Shown: positions 26,063 through 34,087, counted from the first letter of the stretch. The stretch: 64,000 nucleotides of DNA from Empedobacter sedimenti (GCF_030005555.1 NZ_JASCQG010000002.1:186001-250000), one strand, 5' to 3'. Program-made: numbers and translations. The notes: generated by a model not told the origin, from the sequence alone.

Positions 26063-27943
26063 ATGAAAATATCTCAAAACCAGTTGATTATTTTCGTTCA
26101 GAGAATAATTTTATTAATCCTTTTATATCAAGCTGTTCGCATTGGTTTTTATTTTTACAATAAATCTTTTTTTACAGAAGTTAATGCATCTTCTTTTTTA
26201 GGTGGTTTAATTTTTGACCTTTCAGTGATAGGTTATGTTAATCTGATTTTTGCAGTTTTACACTTATTTCCGGGGAAATTTCAACTTAATAAATCGTATC
26301 AAAAATTTCTTTTCTATAGTTTTTTTATTGTAAATGGACTTTTTTTAAGCTTAAACTTTGTTGATTACGAATATTTTCGATTTGTAGGCAGAAGAAGTTC
26401 ATTCAGCATGATTACAGCAGAAGGAATGACTAATGAAATCGGAGGTTTAATAAAATCTTATCTTTTTGATTATTGGCAAATACCTCTTCTCATTATTTTA
26501 ACATGTAGTGTTTTTTGGTATTTGTTGCGTAAAATTTCATACAAATCTGTTCAACAATTATCTCCATTTTCTTCAGTAGTTTCATTAGTTGTAATGGTAA
26601 TAGTATTATTTTTAGGAGGAAGAGGAATAGCCAAAAAACCAATTTCTATCGTTGACGCTTCAAAGTATGGTCCGATAGGAACTTCTGCTTTAGTCCTAAA
26701 TACGCCATTTACTGTATTGAAGACTTTAAATAAAAAAGGGGATTTGAAAGAAATAAATTATTTTGATGAAGAGGTCGCGAATAAAATTTTCAATCCTGTT
26801 CAAGAATTTCGTTACCAAAAGTCAAATAAAAAGAATGTTGTCATCTTAATTTTAGAAAGTTTTGGTAAGGAGAATATTCAAAGAGGACAAACACCTTTTT
26901 TAGATTCTTTGATAACAAAAAGTTATTATTTTGAGAATGGTTTCGCGAATGGGAAGTTATCTATAGACGCTGTTCCATCTACAATTTCGAGTGTTCCTAG
27001 TTTGATGAATAAGAGTTTTATTACTTCAAGTTATGCGCTGAATGATATTTATGGTTTACCAAAAATTATGAAAGATAATGGTTATACAACCTCTTTTTTT
27101 CATGGCGCTTTTAACGGAAGTCAGAAATTTGATCAATATACAACAGCAGCTGGTTTTGATCAATATTATGGGAAAAACGAATATGAAGGACCGGCATCTT
27201 TTGATGGAAAATGGGGCGTTTTTGACGAAGATTTTTTACAATATTTCAGTAAAAAATTGAGCACTTTTAACCAACCATTTTTTTCAACATTATTTACGAT
27301 TTCATCTCATGCTCCTTTTACAATTCCAGAAAAGTATAAAGGTAAATTCCCTAAAGGATCAACTGAAATTCATGAATCAATTGCATACTCTGACTATGCC
27401 TTGAAGAAGTTTTTTGAATCTGCTAAGAAAACGAATTGGTACAATAATACAATCTTTGTTTTAACATCAGATCATACTTCGTCTTCTGGCGAAGAACCGA
27501 ATTACAAGAATAATGTTGGTAAATTTAGAATACCGATTATGTTTTATGTGCCAAATGATCCAACTATGATTGCAAAGGATGAAAAGAATTTTCAACAAAT
27601 TGATATTTTACCTAGTTTGATGGATTATTTACAACTTAATGGAAAAATTATATCGTATGGAAAGTCTTACAAATCGAATCAAGATTTCGTAGTAAATTAT
27701 CTTGATAATATTTATAATTTAGAAAAAGGAGATTATTATTTAGCTTTTGATGGTACAAAATCTTTAGGATTGTATAATTGGAAAGTTGATCCATTGTTAA
27801 AAGATAATTTAGCTCTTAAGAATATTTCAAAAAAGAATGAAATGGAGCTTTTTATCAAAGCTTATATTCAATCTTTTAATAATCGAGTTATTAATAACGA
27901 ATTGACTGTAAAGAAAGATAAAGTGTTATTAACCAATAGATGA
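26063..27943 (+). CDS. LTA-synthase-family sulfatase/phosphoethanolamine- or phosphoglycerol-transferase
   Basis: The 626-residue protein has about five membrane helices in the first 190 residues, then an extracellular alkaline-phosphatase-fold domain. It starts VVILILESFGKENIQ and contains SIDAVPSTISSVPSLM, TSFFHGAFNGS, SSHAPFTIP and the metal-site motif LTSDHTSS (about residue 470). Gram-negative members transfer phosphoglycerol or phosphoethanolamine to glycans or lipids on the outside of the inner membrane; the substrate here is unknown. It sits between two terminators as a single transcription unit. Confidence 0.92.
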   Translation: MKISQNQLIIFVQRIILLILLYQAVRIGFYFYNKSFFTEVNASSFLGGLIFDLSVIGYVNLIFAVLHLFPGKFQLNKSYQKFLFYSFFIVNGLFLSLNFVDYEYFRFVGRRSSFSMITAEGMTNEIGGLIKSYLFDYWQIPLLIILTCSVFWYLLRKISYKSVQQLSPFSSVVSLVVMVIVLFLGGRGIAKKPISIVDASKYGPIGTSALVLNTPFTVLKTLNKKGDLKEINYFDEEVANKIFNPVQEFRYQKSNKKNVVILILESFGKENIQRGQTPFLDSLITKSYYFENGFANGKLSIDAVPSTISSVPSLMNKSFITSSYALNDIYGLPKIMKDNGYTTSFFHGAFNGSQKFDQYTTAAGFDQYYGKNEYEGPASFDGKWGVFDEDFLQYFSKKLSTFNQPFFSTLFTISSHAPFTIPEKYKGKFPKGSTEIHESIAYSDYALKKFFESAKKTNWYNNTIFVLTSDHTSSSGEEPNYKNNVGKFRIPIMFYVPNDPTMIAKDEKNFQQIDILPSLMDYLQLNGKIISYGKSYKSNQDFVVNYLDNIYNLEKGDYYLAFDGTKSLGLYNWKVDPLLKDNLALKNISKKNEMELFIKAYIQSFNNRVINNELTVKKDKVLLTNR

Positions 27944-27966
27944 TTTGGATTTAATCAATAAAATAT

Positions 27967-27999
27967 AAAATGCCTGAACAATTGTTCAGGCATTTTTTT
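27967..27999. terminator. Bidirectional terminator between the sulfatase gene and rtcB
   Basis: AAAATGCCTGAACAATTGTTCAGGCATTTTTTT is a perfect inverted repeat. It closes the sulfatase gene and overlaps the last base of the rtcB stop region. Confidence 0.9.
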
Positions 28000-29443
28000 A
28001 ATCTTCTCTCGATCCATCATCAGCCATTCTGACCATTTTAGGCGTAAAAGTAGCCACAACATCTACCAAATCTTGTTGCGCAGCCATTACTTCGTGAATA
28101 TCTTTGTACGCCATCGGTGCTTCATCTTTTCCACCACCGATTAATGTAATTCCAAAATCATTCAAATAATCGTTTATCTTATTTTGAGACAATGATTTGA
28201 TTGCTTGTGTTCGGCTCATTTGACGACCAGCTCCATGCGAAGCAGAATTAATAGAATTTTCTTCTCCTTTACCTCGAACTAAAAATCCTGGCGCAGTCAT
28301 AGAACCTGGAATAATTCCCATTATATCCTTAGAAGCTGGCGTTGCACCTTTTCGATGAACAATTACTTCTTCGCCATTGTAAATTTCTTTCCAAGCAAAA
28401 TTATGATGATTTTCTACCTTTGCTAAAACTTCAGCACCGATAGATTTTGCAATTTTTTGATGAATAATTTCGTGACAAGCCGAAGCATATTCACCAGCCA
28501 AATTCATCGCAATCCAATATTCTTGACCTTCTGCAGAATCCAAATCCAAGTAAGCCAAATTTTGTGCTTTATACGGAAGTTTACAAATTTCTTTAGCGAT
28601 TTTAGTATAATGTCCAGCAATTGTAGCACCAAAACCTCTCGAACCAGAATGCGTTAATAAAGCTAAATATGAACCTTTTTTAATGTTCAATTTTTCATCA
28701 TCTTCCTTGAAATCAATCAAACCAAATTCTACAAAATGATTTCCTCCTCCAGAAGAACCTAATTGCGACCACGCTTTATCCTTTAAATTTTGAATAAATG
28801 AATTCGTCTCGAATTTTGCATCATCCAAAATCTGATGTTCAGCTTTGTATTGCCCATGAAAACCATGCCCTGCACCAAACTTTGTATTTTTTATCAAAGT
28901 TTCTTTTAACGAATCGTGATGTTCAAAATAATGAGAAGCAGGCAAATCATAAATCGATAAAGCCATTCTACATCCAATATCAACGCCAACGCCATAAGGG
29001 ATAATCGCATTTTTTGTTGCTAAAACTCCATCAATCGGCAAACCATAACCTTGATGTGCATCTGGCATAATCGCGCCAGCAACGGTAACAGGAAGTTTCA
29101 TGGCAACTTTCATTTGTTCTAAAGCGCCGTCCTCAATTTTTTCCGCACCATAAATTTTAAAATCGGTTGGATTTTCATTTAATTCAATCAAGTTTTCATC
29201 TTGTTTTGGTAAATGAATTCCATCGATAAAACCTTTTGCAAGTGTTTTGAAAATTTTATCTTCTAAAAAATCTTGTGGCGATGATAAAACTTGCGCATAT
29301 TTATCCAACATTTCGGCTTTTGTATAACCATTTCTTTTTTTGTTGATTTTTAAGGCGATTCCTAAAATTTCGTTCTCAGGATAACCCAAGGTAATCAAAT
29401 CATTTCCATTGATTGGTTTATTTTGTTGTTCAGTTGTTTTCAT
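27998..29443 (-). CDS. rtcB: RNA-splicing ligase RtcB
   Basis: The 481-residue protein has the RtcB core with PDAHQGYGLPIDG (127-139), GVDIGCRM (metal ligand Cys158), SGGGNHFVEF (231-240), HSGSRG (265-270), NHHN (345-348), HRKGA (363-367) and SHGAGR (402-407). Residues 1-75 form an N-terminal extension absent from E. coli RtcB. The enzyme joins 2',3'-cyclic-phosphate or 3'-phosphate ends to 5'-OH RNA ends, repairing cleaved tRNA and rRNA. It is the last gene of a four-gene operon, overlapping the nucleotidyltransferase gene by 14 bp. Confidence 0.96.
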   Translation of the reverse strand: MKTTEQQNKPINGNDLITLGYPENEILGIALKINKKRNGYTKAEMLDKYAQVLSSPQDFLEDKIFKTLAKGFIDGIHLPKQDENLIELNENPTDFKIYGAEKIEDGALEQMKVAMKLPVTVAGAIMPDAHQGYGLPIDGVLATKNAIIPYGVGVDIGCRMALSIYDLPASHYFEHHDSLKETLIKNTKFGAGHGFHGQYKAEHQILDDAKFETNSFIQNLKDKAWSQLGSSGGGNHFVEFGLIDFKEDDEKLNIKKGSYLALLTHSGSRGFGATIAGHYTKIAKEICKLPYKAQNLAYLDLDSAEGQEYWIAMNLAGEYASACHEIIHQKIAKSIGAEVLAKVENHHNFAWKEIYNGEEVIVHRKGATPASKDIMGIIPGSMTAPGFLVRGKGEENSINSASHGAGRQMSRTQAIKSLSQNKINDYLNDFGITLIGGGKDEAPMAYKDIHEVMAAQQDLVDVVATFTPKMVRMADDGSRED

Positions 29444-30497
29444 ATAATTTAGTTCTAAGGTTGATTAAAAATTCTTCTATTTTCGAAGAGTTTATTTCGG
29501 TTGGAAGAAATTCTAGTTTTGACTTTTCTTCAATTTCTCGTTGTAAATTTTCAGCTTTTTCGATTACTTCTTCATAAGAGAAATCTCCGTTTTTTATTGC
29601 CAATAATTCGTCGCGATCTTCTGTTCGCTTTACATTTAGATTTCCAGTTTCCACTAATTCTTTCGCAACTTTTAATAGGCGAATCGTGTGCATCATATTT
29701 TTACTATCGTAATTTTTTTCATGTGCAATATTTGTTGTGTAACGATCTTTATTTCGCAATTTCATCCAATCCCAATATTCTTTGTATTGCTTGCAATAAT
29801 TGGAATATTCGTCTTTTTGAAAAATGAAATAGGCAATTGGTTTTTCATTTTTTGGAATTTCACTCAAGCGAATATCATCATTATTTTCATCTTTTACGAT
29901 TCCTTTGTAATTCGATTTTTCGTTGTAATAAAACGCAAATAAATCTTTTGAATGATTGATTTTGCTTAGTCCGCAAAACGCTTGTTTGTAAGAATTTGAA
30001 ATCGTCCAATCAGCGAAAGAAATAGTTTTGTTGTCATCAATAATATAACAAAAATCAAGAACTGTTTTTCTAGTTTCATCTATTGGATTTAGAAATTTCT
30101 TGTTCAATCCTTTTGCTTTTTTGATTTGACTCAATGCATATCCAACAAATGTTTTCTCAACTTCAGAAGTGATAAAATCTTTGTAATTTAATTCATCTAA
30201 CAAAGGCGATTTATATAGAACAAATTCTTCTGGAGTCGCTAAAATTTCTAAACAACTTGGATTATTTTTTAATAATAATTCAATGAATCGACCAATTTCG
30301 TAATACACAATATCATTGGTTTCGTTGCTAATTTGTGCTTGATATTCAAAACCATAAAACTCATTTTTAGGCAAATAAAAAACGCCACGAATATCGGTGT
30401 CCGAGCTTTTAGTTGCCAAATTATAGGCTTTGCTTCCGCTTATACATTCAAATAATATTAAGTTTTGACTTTTTAGATCTTCTATTGTTAGTTTCAT
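29430..30497 (-). CDS. Nucleotidyltransferase (polymerase-beta fold, COG3541-like), first copy next to rtcB
   Basis: The 355-residue protein has a minimal nucleotidyltransferase site: ECISGSKAYNLATKSSDTDIRGVF (GS followed by D-x-D at about residues 33-35), with a third acidic residue downstream and a helical C-terminal half. Proteins of this family are predicted to add nucleotides to RNA or proteins, but the substrate is unproven. It overlaps the next gene by 14 bp and the previous one by 4 bp. Its position with rtcB and a tRNA mimic suggests a role in RNA-end processing before ligation. Confidence 0.88.
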   Translation of the reverse strand: MKLTIEDLKSQNLILFECISGSKAYNLATKSSDTDIRGVFYLPKNEFYGFEYQAQISNETNDIVYYEIGRFIELLLKNNPSCLEILATPEEFVLYKSPLLDELNYKDFITSEVEKTFVGYALSQIKKAKGLNKKFLNPIDETRKTVLDFCYIIDDNKTISFADWTISNSYKQAFCGLSKINHSKDLFAFYYNEKSNYKGIVKDENNDDIRLSEIPKNEKPIAYFIFQKDEYSNYCKQYKEYWDWMKLRNKDRYTTNIAHEKNYDSKNMMHTIRLLKVAKELVETGNLNVKRTEDRDELLAIKNGDFSYEEVIEKAENLQREIEEKSKLEFLPTEINSSKIEEFLINLRTKLYENN

Positions 30498-31249
30498 TTT
30501 GTTACGGTTTTAATGAAAAATGCATTGATTTTGTTTTTATCAAATTCAATTCTCGATAATTTCTCAGATTCAATTTTTAATTCAGATTTCAAATTAATTA
30601 ACCAATTGAAAAGTTTATCATTCTTCGAAATTTTAAAACTTTCATCAACATTAGCTTTGATTGCAAGATATTTATCTACTTTATTTTCGATTGTTTTATC
30701 TTCGATTAAATGTTTTAATTTTTCAAATTCCATCGGAGGAATTGTTTTATTTTCTACAATCCATTTTGCTGAAAGAACCGAACGTAAAGCATAAAACAAA
30801 CTTTTTAGTTTAATTTCATTTTGAGGTTCCATTTCAATCAATCGCTTTGTTGTAATTCCTAAATAATGCATGGCAACTTTTTGAGAATTGAATTGTGAAG
30901 CAGCTAAATCAAACAATTCTTTTTCGAAAATTTCATTAGAAATATAATGAATCGGAGATTGTAAATATTCGTTAATACTCGAATTTGATTTCAACATTAA
31001 GCGCAAAACCTTTTGAATATCCCAACCTTTAAAATCCAGTTCATCTACAATTTCTAAATCAATAAAATCATCAATTGAATCAATTTTTAGATAATCTTCG
31101 ATTTTTCGTTTGTAAATAAATCGAACATCGTAATCGCTGTCAGTAGATGGGAAGCCCCAAGCGCGGCTCCCAGATTCTACAGCAAAAAGAATTTCGATGT
31201 TATATTTATCTTCTATTTTTTTTAATTTATTTATAATGACTGGTTTCAT
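30494..31249 (-). CDS. Nucleotidyltransferase (polymerase-beta fold), second copy
   Basis: The 251-residue protein has the motif FAVESGSRAWGFPSTDSDYDVRFIY (GS, then D-x-D at about residues 38-40), matching the YcgL/COG3541 type of predicted nucleotidyltransferase. It is shorter than its neighbour and lacks its extended C-terminus; the two are probably distant paralogues. It overlaps the slipin gene and the other nucleotidyltransferase gene by 4 bp each (ATGA-type), showing translational coupling. Confidence 0.88.
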   Translation of the reverse strand: MKPVIINKLKKIEDKYNIEILFAVESGSRAWGFPSTDSDYDVRFIYKRKIEDYLKIDSIDDFIDLEIVDELDFKGWDIQKVLRLMLKSNSSINEYLQSPIHYISNEIFEKELFDLAASQFNSQKVAMHYLGITTKRLIEMEPQNEIKLKSLFYALRSVLSAKWIVENKTIPPMEFEKLKHLIEDKTIENKVDKYLAIKANVDESFKISKNDKLFNWLINLKSELKIESEKLSRIEFDKNKINAFFIKTVTK

Positions 31250-32337
31250 TTCGTAAACATTGTTTTTAGTTCATTTAATACATTTGATCCACCAGAAATT
31301 GAGATTTCTCCCACTTTATCGGCAATTTTTTCGATGTATTCCATTTCTTTCAATTTCCATAACGTTTCGTTTTCTTCCATCAATTTCGCAGTGTTTAACA
31401 AGCTTCTTGTAGAAGCAGTTTCCTCACGACGCGTAATGGAATTGGCTTGAGCCGTTTTTTCGGCAATCAAAACGCGGTTCATAATTTCTCTTATTTCTCC
31501 TGGAAGAATAATGTCTTTCATACCTGCGTCAATCAATTTTAGACCAATTTCTTGGAATTGAGCTTGATATTTTTGAATGATATAATTCGTTACCGAATTT
31601 TTATCCGACATCAAATCATCAAAATTCATGTTTCCAATAAATTCTCTCAAACCTAATTGAATCGCTTGATAAATCATTTTTTCGAAATCTTTGTTCGATT
31701 GATAAGCATTTAGCAAATCAGTAATTTGATAATTTACCATAAAATTGATTCGCAATTGCGCTTTATCTTTTGTTAAAATTTCTTGTCCAGAAATTTCAAT
31801 TGTTTGCGGACGCATATCAAAAGAAACCATCGAAATTTTTGTTTCGTTGTTGTAAAACTGGTATTCACCAGCTTTTAAAACTGAATCAAATTCATTGTCT
31901 TTGAACAAAATTCCTTCAAAATATGGCGCAACAGAAATGATACGAATTGCTCCAGATTTTCTCAAAATATCAATTTCTCTTTTTGTTAAATTATTAATTT
32001 CTTCAGTAGAATTCAAATCAAACTTTATAGCTTTTAATTGAGCTGAATTTTTCCAAATCATCACGTTTTTATTGTAAAATGAATCGTATGATTGATTGTT
32101 TTTGTAAATAATCAACACTTCGTTATGTAATACTTCGATAAAATCTATCATTGATTTCAATGTTTCATTTTCTAAAAACAGTGTGTGATATTTTTCATCA
32201 ATTATTTCGTTGATGTTTAATTTTTCGATGTTTTTATTGAACAAAATCCAATAGTTTCCTTTTGTGTAAACTTTTTCGATTTCGTTGTTTTTGATATAGA
32301 TTCCAATTTCTTGGTTGTTAATTGCTAATTTTTTCAT
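31246..32337 (-). CDS. Slipin-like SPFH/band-7 protein
   Basis: The 363-residue protein has an SPFH domain (about residues 150-300: EGILFKDNEFDSVLKAGEYQFYN, VSFDMRPQTIEISGQEILTKDKAQLRINFMVNYQITD, LREFIGNMNFDDLMSDKNSV), then a coiled-coil-like EKTAQANSITRREETASTRSLLNTAKLMEEN stretch. No membrane helix is visible, unlike most slipins. Residues about 10-35 (IGIYIKNNEIEKVYTKGNYWILF) look like a duplicate of the SPFH opening strand region near 155-178. It is first in the rtcB operon and probably scaffolds the complex. Confidence 0.87.
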   Translation of the reverse strand: MKKLAINNQEIGIYIKNNEIEKVYTKGNYWILFNKNIEKLNINEIIDEKYHTLFLENETLKSMIDFIEVLHNEVLIIYKNNQSYDSFYNKNVMIWKNSAQLKAIKFDLNSTEEINNLTKREIDILRKSGAIRIISVAPYFEGILFKDNEFDSVLKAGEYQFYNNETKISMVSFDMRPQTIEISGQEILTKDKAQLRINFMVNYQITDLLNAYQSNKDFEKMIYQAIQLGLREFIGNMNFDDLMSDKNSVTNYIIQKYQAQFQEIGLKLIDAGMKDIILPGEIREIMNRVLIAEKTAQANSITRREETASTRSLLNTAKLMEENETLWKLKEMEYIEKIADKVGEISISGGSNVLNELKTMFTK

Positions 32338-32376
32338 TTTATTATTTTTTATAGGTTTTTACTATTTTATATATTT

Positions 32377-32383
32377 CTCCTTT
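32377..32383 (-). promoter_or_regulatory. Displaced Shine-Dalgarno-like AAAGGAG in the slipin leader
   Basis: AAAGGAG lies 39 nt before the slipin ATG with no ATG, GTG or TTG at normal spacing. Strong SD sequences are rare in this phylum. It may act through RNA folding or have no role. Confidence 0.25.
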
Positions 32384-32655
32384 GTAGAAGAATCTTTTTC
32401 TAAATTTTTTAATTAAAAAAGCTAAATCATTTTCCTTTTTCAAAACGGAATTTGAAGTTTGAGCAGCTTATTCTGATTTCTTGTTTTTACAATTTTTATC
32501 AAATCATTTTGACTTGATATTTAGTTTAAACTTTTGAAATCAATCATCAACTAAAGTTTCAAAATCAGGTTTTAAGCAAGTTTTTAATCTTATTTCAAAT
32601 TCATCTCTACGAAATAAATTCTCTATTCGAAAAGAAAACTTTTTAGCTTTTTGTT

Positions 32656-32773
32656 TCCAATGGTGCCCTTTCGGGCGATAAATACAGATTAAAAGTCTGT
32701 GTGAATTGCTCTACCCACTGAGCTATTTCAGTTTACTGAAAGTAGGAATCGAACCTACGACCCATCCGCTGGA
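32656..32773 (-). ncRNA. Circularly permuted tRNA-Lys-like RNA (YrlA-like tRNA mimic)
   Basis: On the minus strand, read 5' to 3': GGGTC (variable-loop-like), T arm GTAGG-TTCGATT-CCTAC (32742-32758), and an acceptor hairpin TTTCAGT-AA-ACTGAAA (32726-32741) joined without a CCA end. Next come TA, D arm GCTC-AGTGGGTA-GAGC (32708-32723), a 7-nt linker, an anticodon-like hairpin ACAGA-CTTTTAA-TCTGT (UUU; 32684-32700), and a GAAA-capped GCCC/GGGC hairpin (32665-32676). The ends pair as TCCA/TGGA plus ATGG/CCAT with a GCGG bulge. Residues for U8-A14, G15-C48, G18-U55, G19-C56 and U54-A58 are all present. The layout matches the tRNA-like domain of YrlA Y RNAs. It lies in the leader of the rtcB operon. 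Confidence 0.8.
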
Positions 32774-32835
32774 GATTTTAATTATTCAGAATAGAAGTAA
32801 TGAAACATTTTCTACTACAATGCTATACTGAAACA

Positions 32836-32883
32836 TTTGTCAAGGAACAATTAAAATCGTTTGGTTGTTAAACCTTTGACAAA
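32836..32883 (-). ncRNA. Long stem-loop upstream of the tRNA mimic
   Basis: TTTGTCAAAGG (32873-32883) pairs with CCTTGACAAA (32836-32845), with one bulged A. Inside it AACAA pairs with TTGTT (32865-32869 with 32846-32850). The loop region GATTTTAATT (32849-32858) is also perfectly complementary over 10 nt to AATTAAAATC just 5' of the tRNA mimic (32774-32783). This indicates a larger folded RNA, possibly a Y-RNA-like stem. Confidence 0.6.
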
Positions 32884-32896
32884 GTTGGAGTAGAAG

Positions 32897-32915
32897 TGTG
32901 CGAATGAATTGCGTA
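32897..32915. promoter_or_regulatory. Degenerate second copy of the TTGCGTA operator
   Basis: TTGCGTA (32909-32915) matches the palindrome half-site at 33,008-33,026. The opposite half keeps 4 of 7 bases at the same 5-nt spacing. It lies just upstream of the RNA element, about 110 bp from the first copy. Confidence 0.4.
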
Positions 32916-33007
32916 ATAGAATATTTTTTAAAAATAATTTGTAAAGGATGATGAATAGAGGGTTTTATATTGAAAATATTTTGAATAAAATTTGAAATAA
33001 AAATTTC

Positions 33008-33026
33008 TACGCAAATAGATTGCGTA
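33008..33026. promoter_or_regulatory. Perfect palindromic operator TACGCAA-N5-TTGCGTA
   Basis: The 7-bp inverted repeat with 5-nt spacer overlaps the TACTTTG promoter box of the WYL gene. This is the expected position for autoregulation by the WYL protein. Confidence 0.6.
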
Positions 33027-33031
33027 CTTTG
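33025..33031 (+). promoter_or_regulatory. Candidate -7 box of the WYL regulator gene
   Basis: TACTTTG (one base shorter than TAnnTTTG) overlaps the operator by 2 bp and lies 36 nt before the ATG. Confidence 0.4.
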
Positions 33032-33067
33032 AATTGAAATTTGTAGTATTGAACAAAGAAATCAACC

Positions 33068-34087
33068 ATGGCAACCAATAAAATTGCATTAATTCGTTAT
33101 CAAACGATTGATAAATGTCTTCAAAATCATTTCAGAAAATGGACTTTAGAAGATTTGATAGAAAAAGTTTCGGAAGCTTTGTATGAATATGAAGGAATAA
33201 CTTCTGGTGTTTCGAAACGTACAATTCAGGGCGATTTACAAGTGATGCGTAGTGATAAATTGGGTTATAATGCGCCAATTGTTGTTCGAGAAAAAAAGTT
33301 TTATGAATATGAAGAGCATGATTATTCGATTCATAATTCGCCTGTTTCGTCTGCAGATTTAGATAAAATGAAAGAAGTGATTTCGGTGATGAAACAATTG
33401 AATGGTTTTAATTATTTTGATGATATGAATGAGATTATTACGCGTCTCGAAAATAATTTATCCAAACAAACTCATCAACAACCAAATTATATTCAGTTTG
33501 AGGAAAATCCTTTATTAAAAGGTTTGGAGTATTTGAATCGGTTGTATCAAGCAATTGTAAAGAAGCAACCTTTGTTGATTTCATATCAATCATTCAAGGC
33601 AAAAAATCAAGAGCCAAAACAACAAGTTTATTATCCTTATTTGTTGAAAGAATACAGAAATCGTTGGTTTTTATTGGCTAAATCGAGAAAAGATAAAAAT
33701 TTGTATACACTTGCTTTGGATAGAATAGTTGAATTCTATGAGTTAGCAAATGAACCGTTTGTCGATGAGCAAGAAATTAATTTTGATACATATTACAACA
33801 ATGCGATTGGTGTAACGAAAAGTGTGAAAGAAAGAGAGCAGCGCGTTGTTTTTCGTGTGAATAAAAAATTGGCGCCTTATGTGGTGACAAAACCAATTCA
33901 TGCGACGCAAAAAGTGTTGGAAGTGACGGACGAAGGAACTTTATTTTCGATAGAAGTTGTACATAATTTTGAGTTGGAACGAGAGCTTTTAGGATTTGGA
34001 GAAGAAATAGAAATTCTTGCGCCAAGATTAGTGAAAAAAAGAATCAAAACACGATTAGAAAAAGCGTTAGAAAATTACAAGAAATAA
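33068..34087 (+). CDS. WYL-domain transcriptional regulator of the RNA-repair locus
   Basis: The 339-residue protein has an N-terminal winged helix-turn-helix (about residues 10-65, with SGVSKRTIQGDLQVMRSD) and a WYL domain (about 150-230: YYPYLLKEYRNRWFLLAKSRKDKNLYTLALDRIVEF, with the KxW/Y and R residues of the WYL ligand-binding face). A WCX C-terminus follows (about 250-330). WYL regulators bind nucleic acids or nucleotides as ligands and control defence and stress operons. It is divergent from the slipin-rtcB operon and should sense RNA damage products or regulate the tRNA-mimic leader. Confidence 0.92.
   Translation: MATNKIALIRYQTIDKCLQNHFRKWTLEDLIEKVSEALYEYEGITSGVSKRTIQGDLQVMRSDKLGYNAPIVVREKKFYEYEEHDYSIHNSPVSSADLDKMKEVISVMKQLNGFNYFDDMNEIITRLENNLSKQTHQQPNYIQFEENPLLKGLEYLNRLYQAIVKKQPLLISYQSFKAKNQEPKQQVYYPYLLKEYRNRWFLLAKSRKDKNLYTLALDRIVEFYELANEPFVDEQEINFDTYYNNAIGVTKSVKEREQRVVFRVNKKLAPYVVTKPIHATQKVLEVTDEGTLFSIEVVHNFELERELLGFGEEIEILAPRLVKKRIKTRLEKALENYKK

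Noticed and set aside
32656-32773. Normal tRNA-Lys gene, or tmRNA
   Set aside because: The arms are in permuted order, the acceptor is closed and no CCA end exists, so it cannot be charged. There is no tag reading frame or pseudoknot set as in tmRNA.
32656-32773. Two unrelated broken tRNA genes
   Set aside because: The T-arm part and the D-arm part have perfectly complementary acceptor strands only 2 nt apart and all elbow nucleotides are kept, which decay would not preserve.
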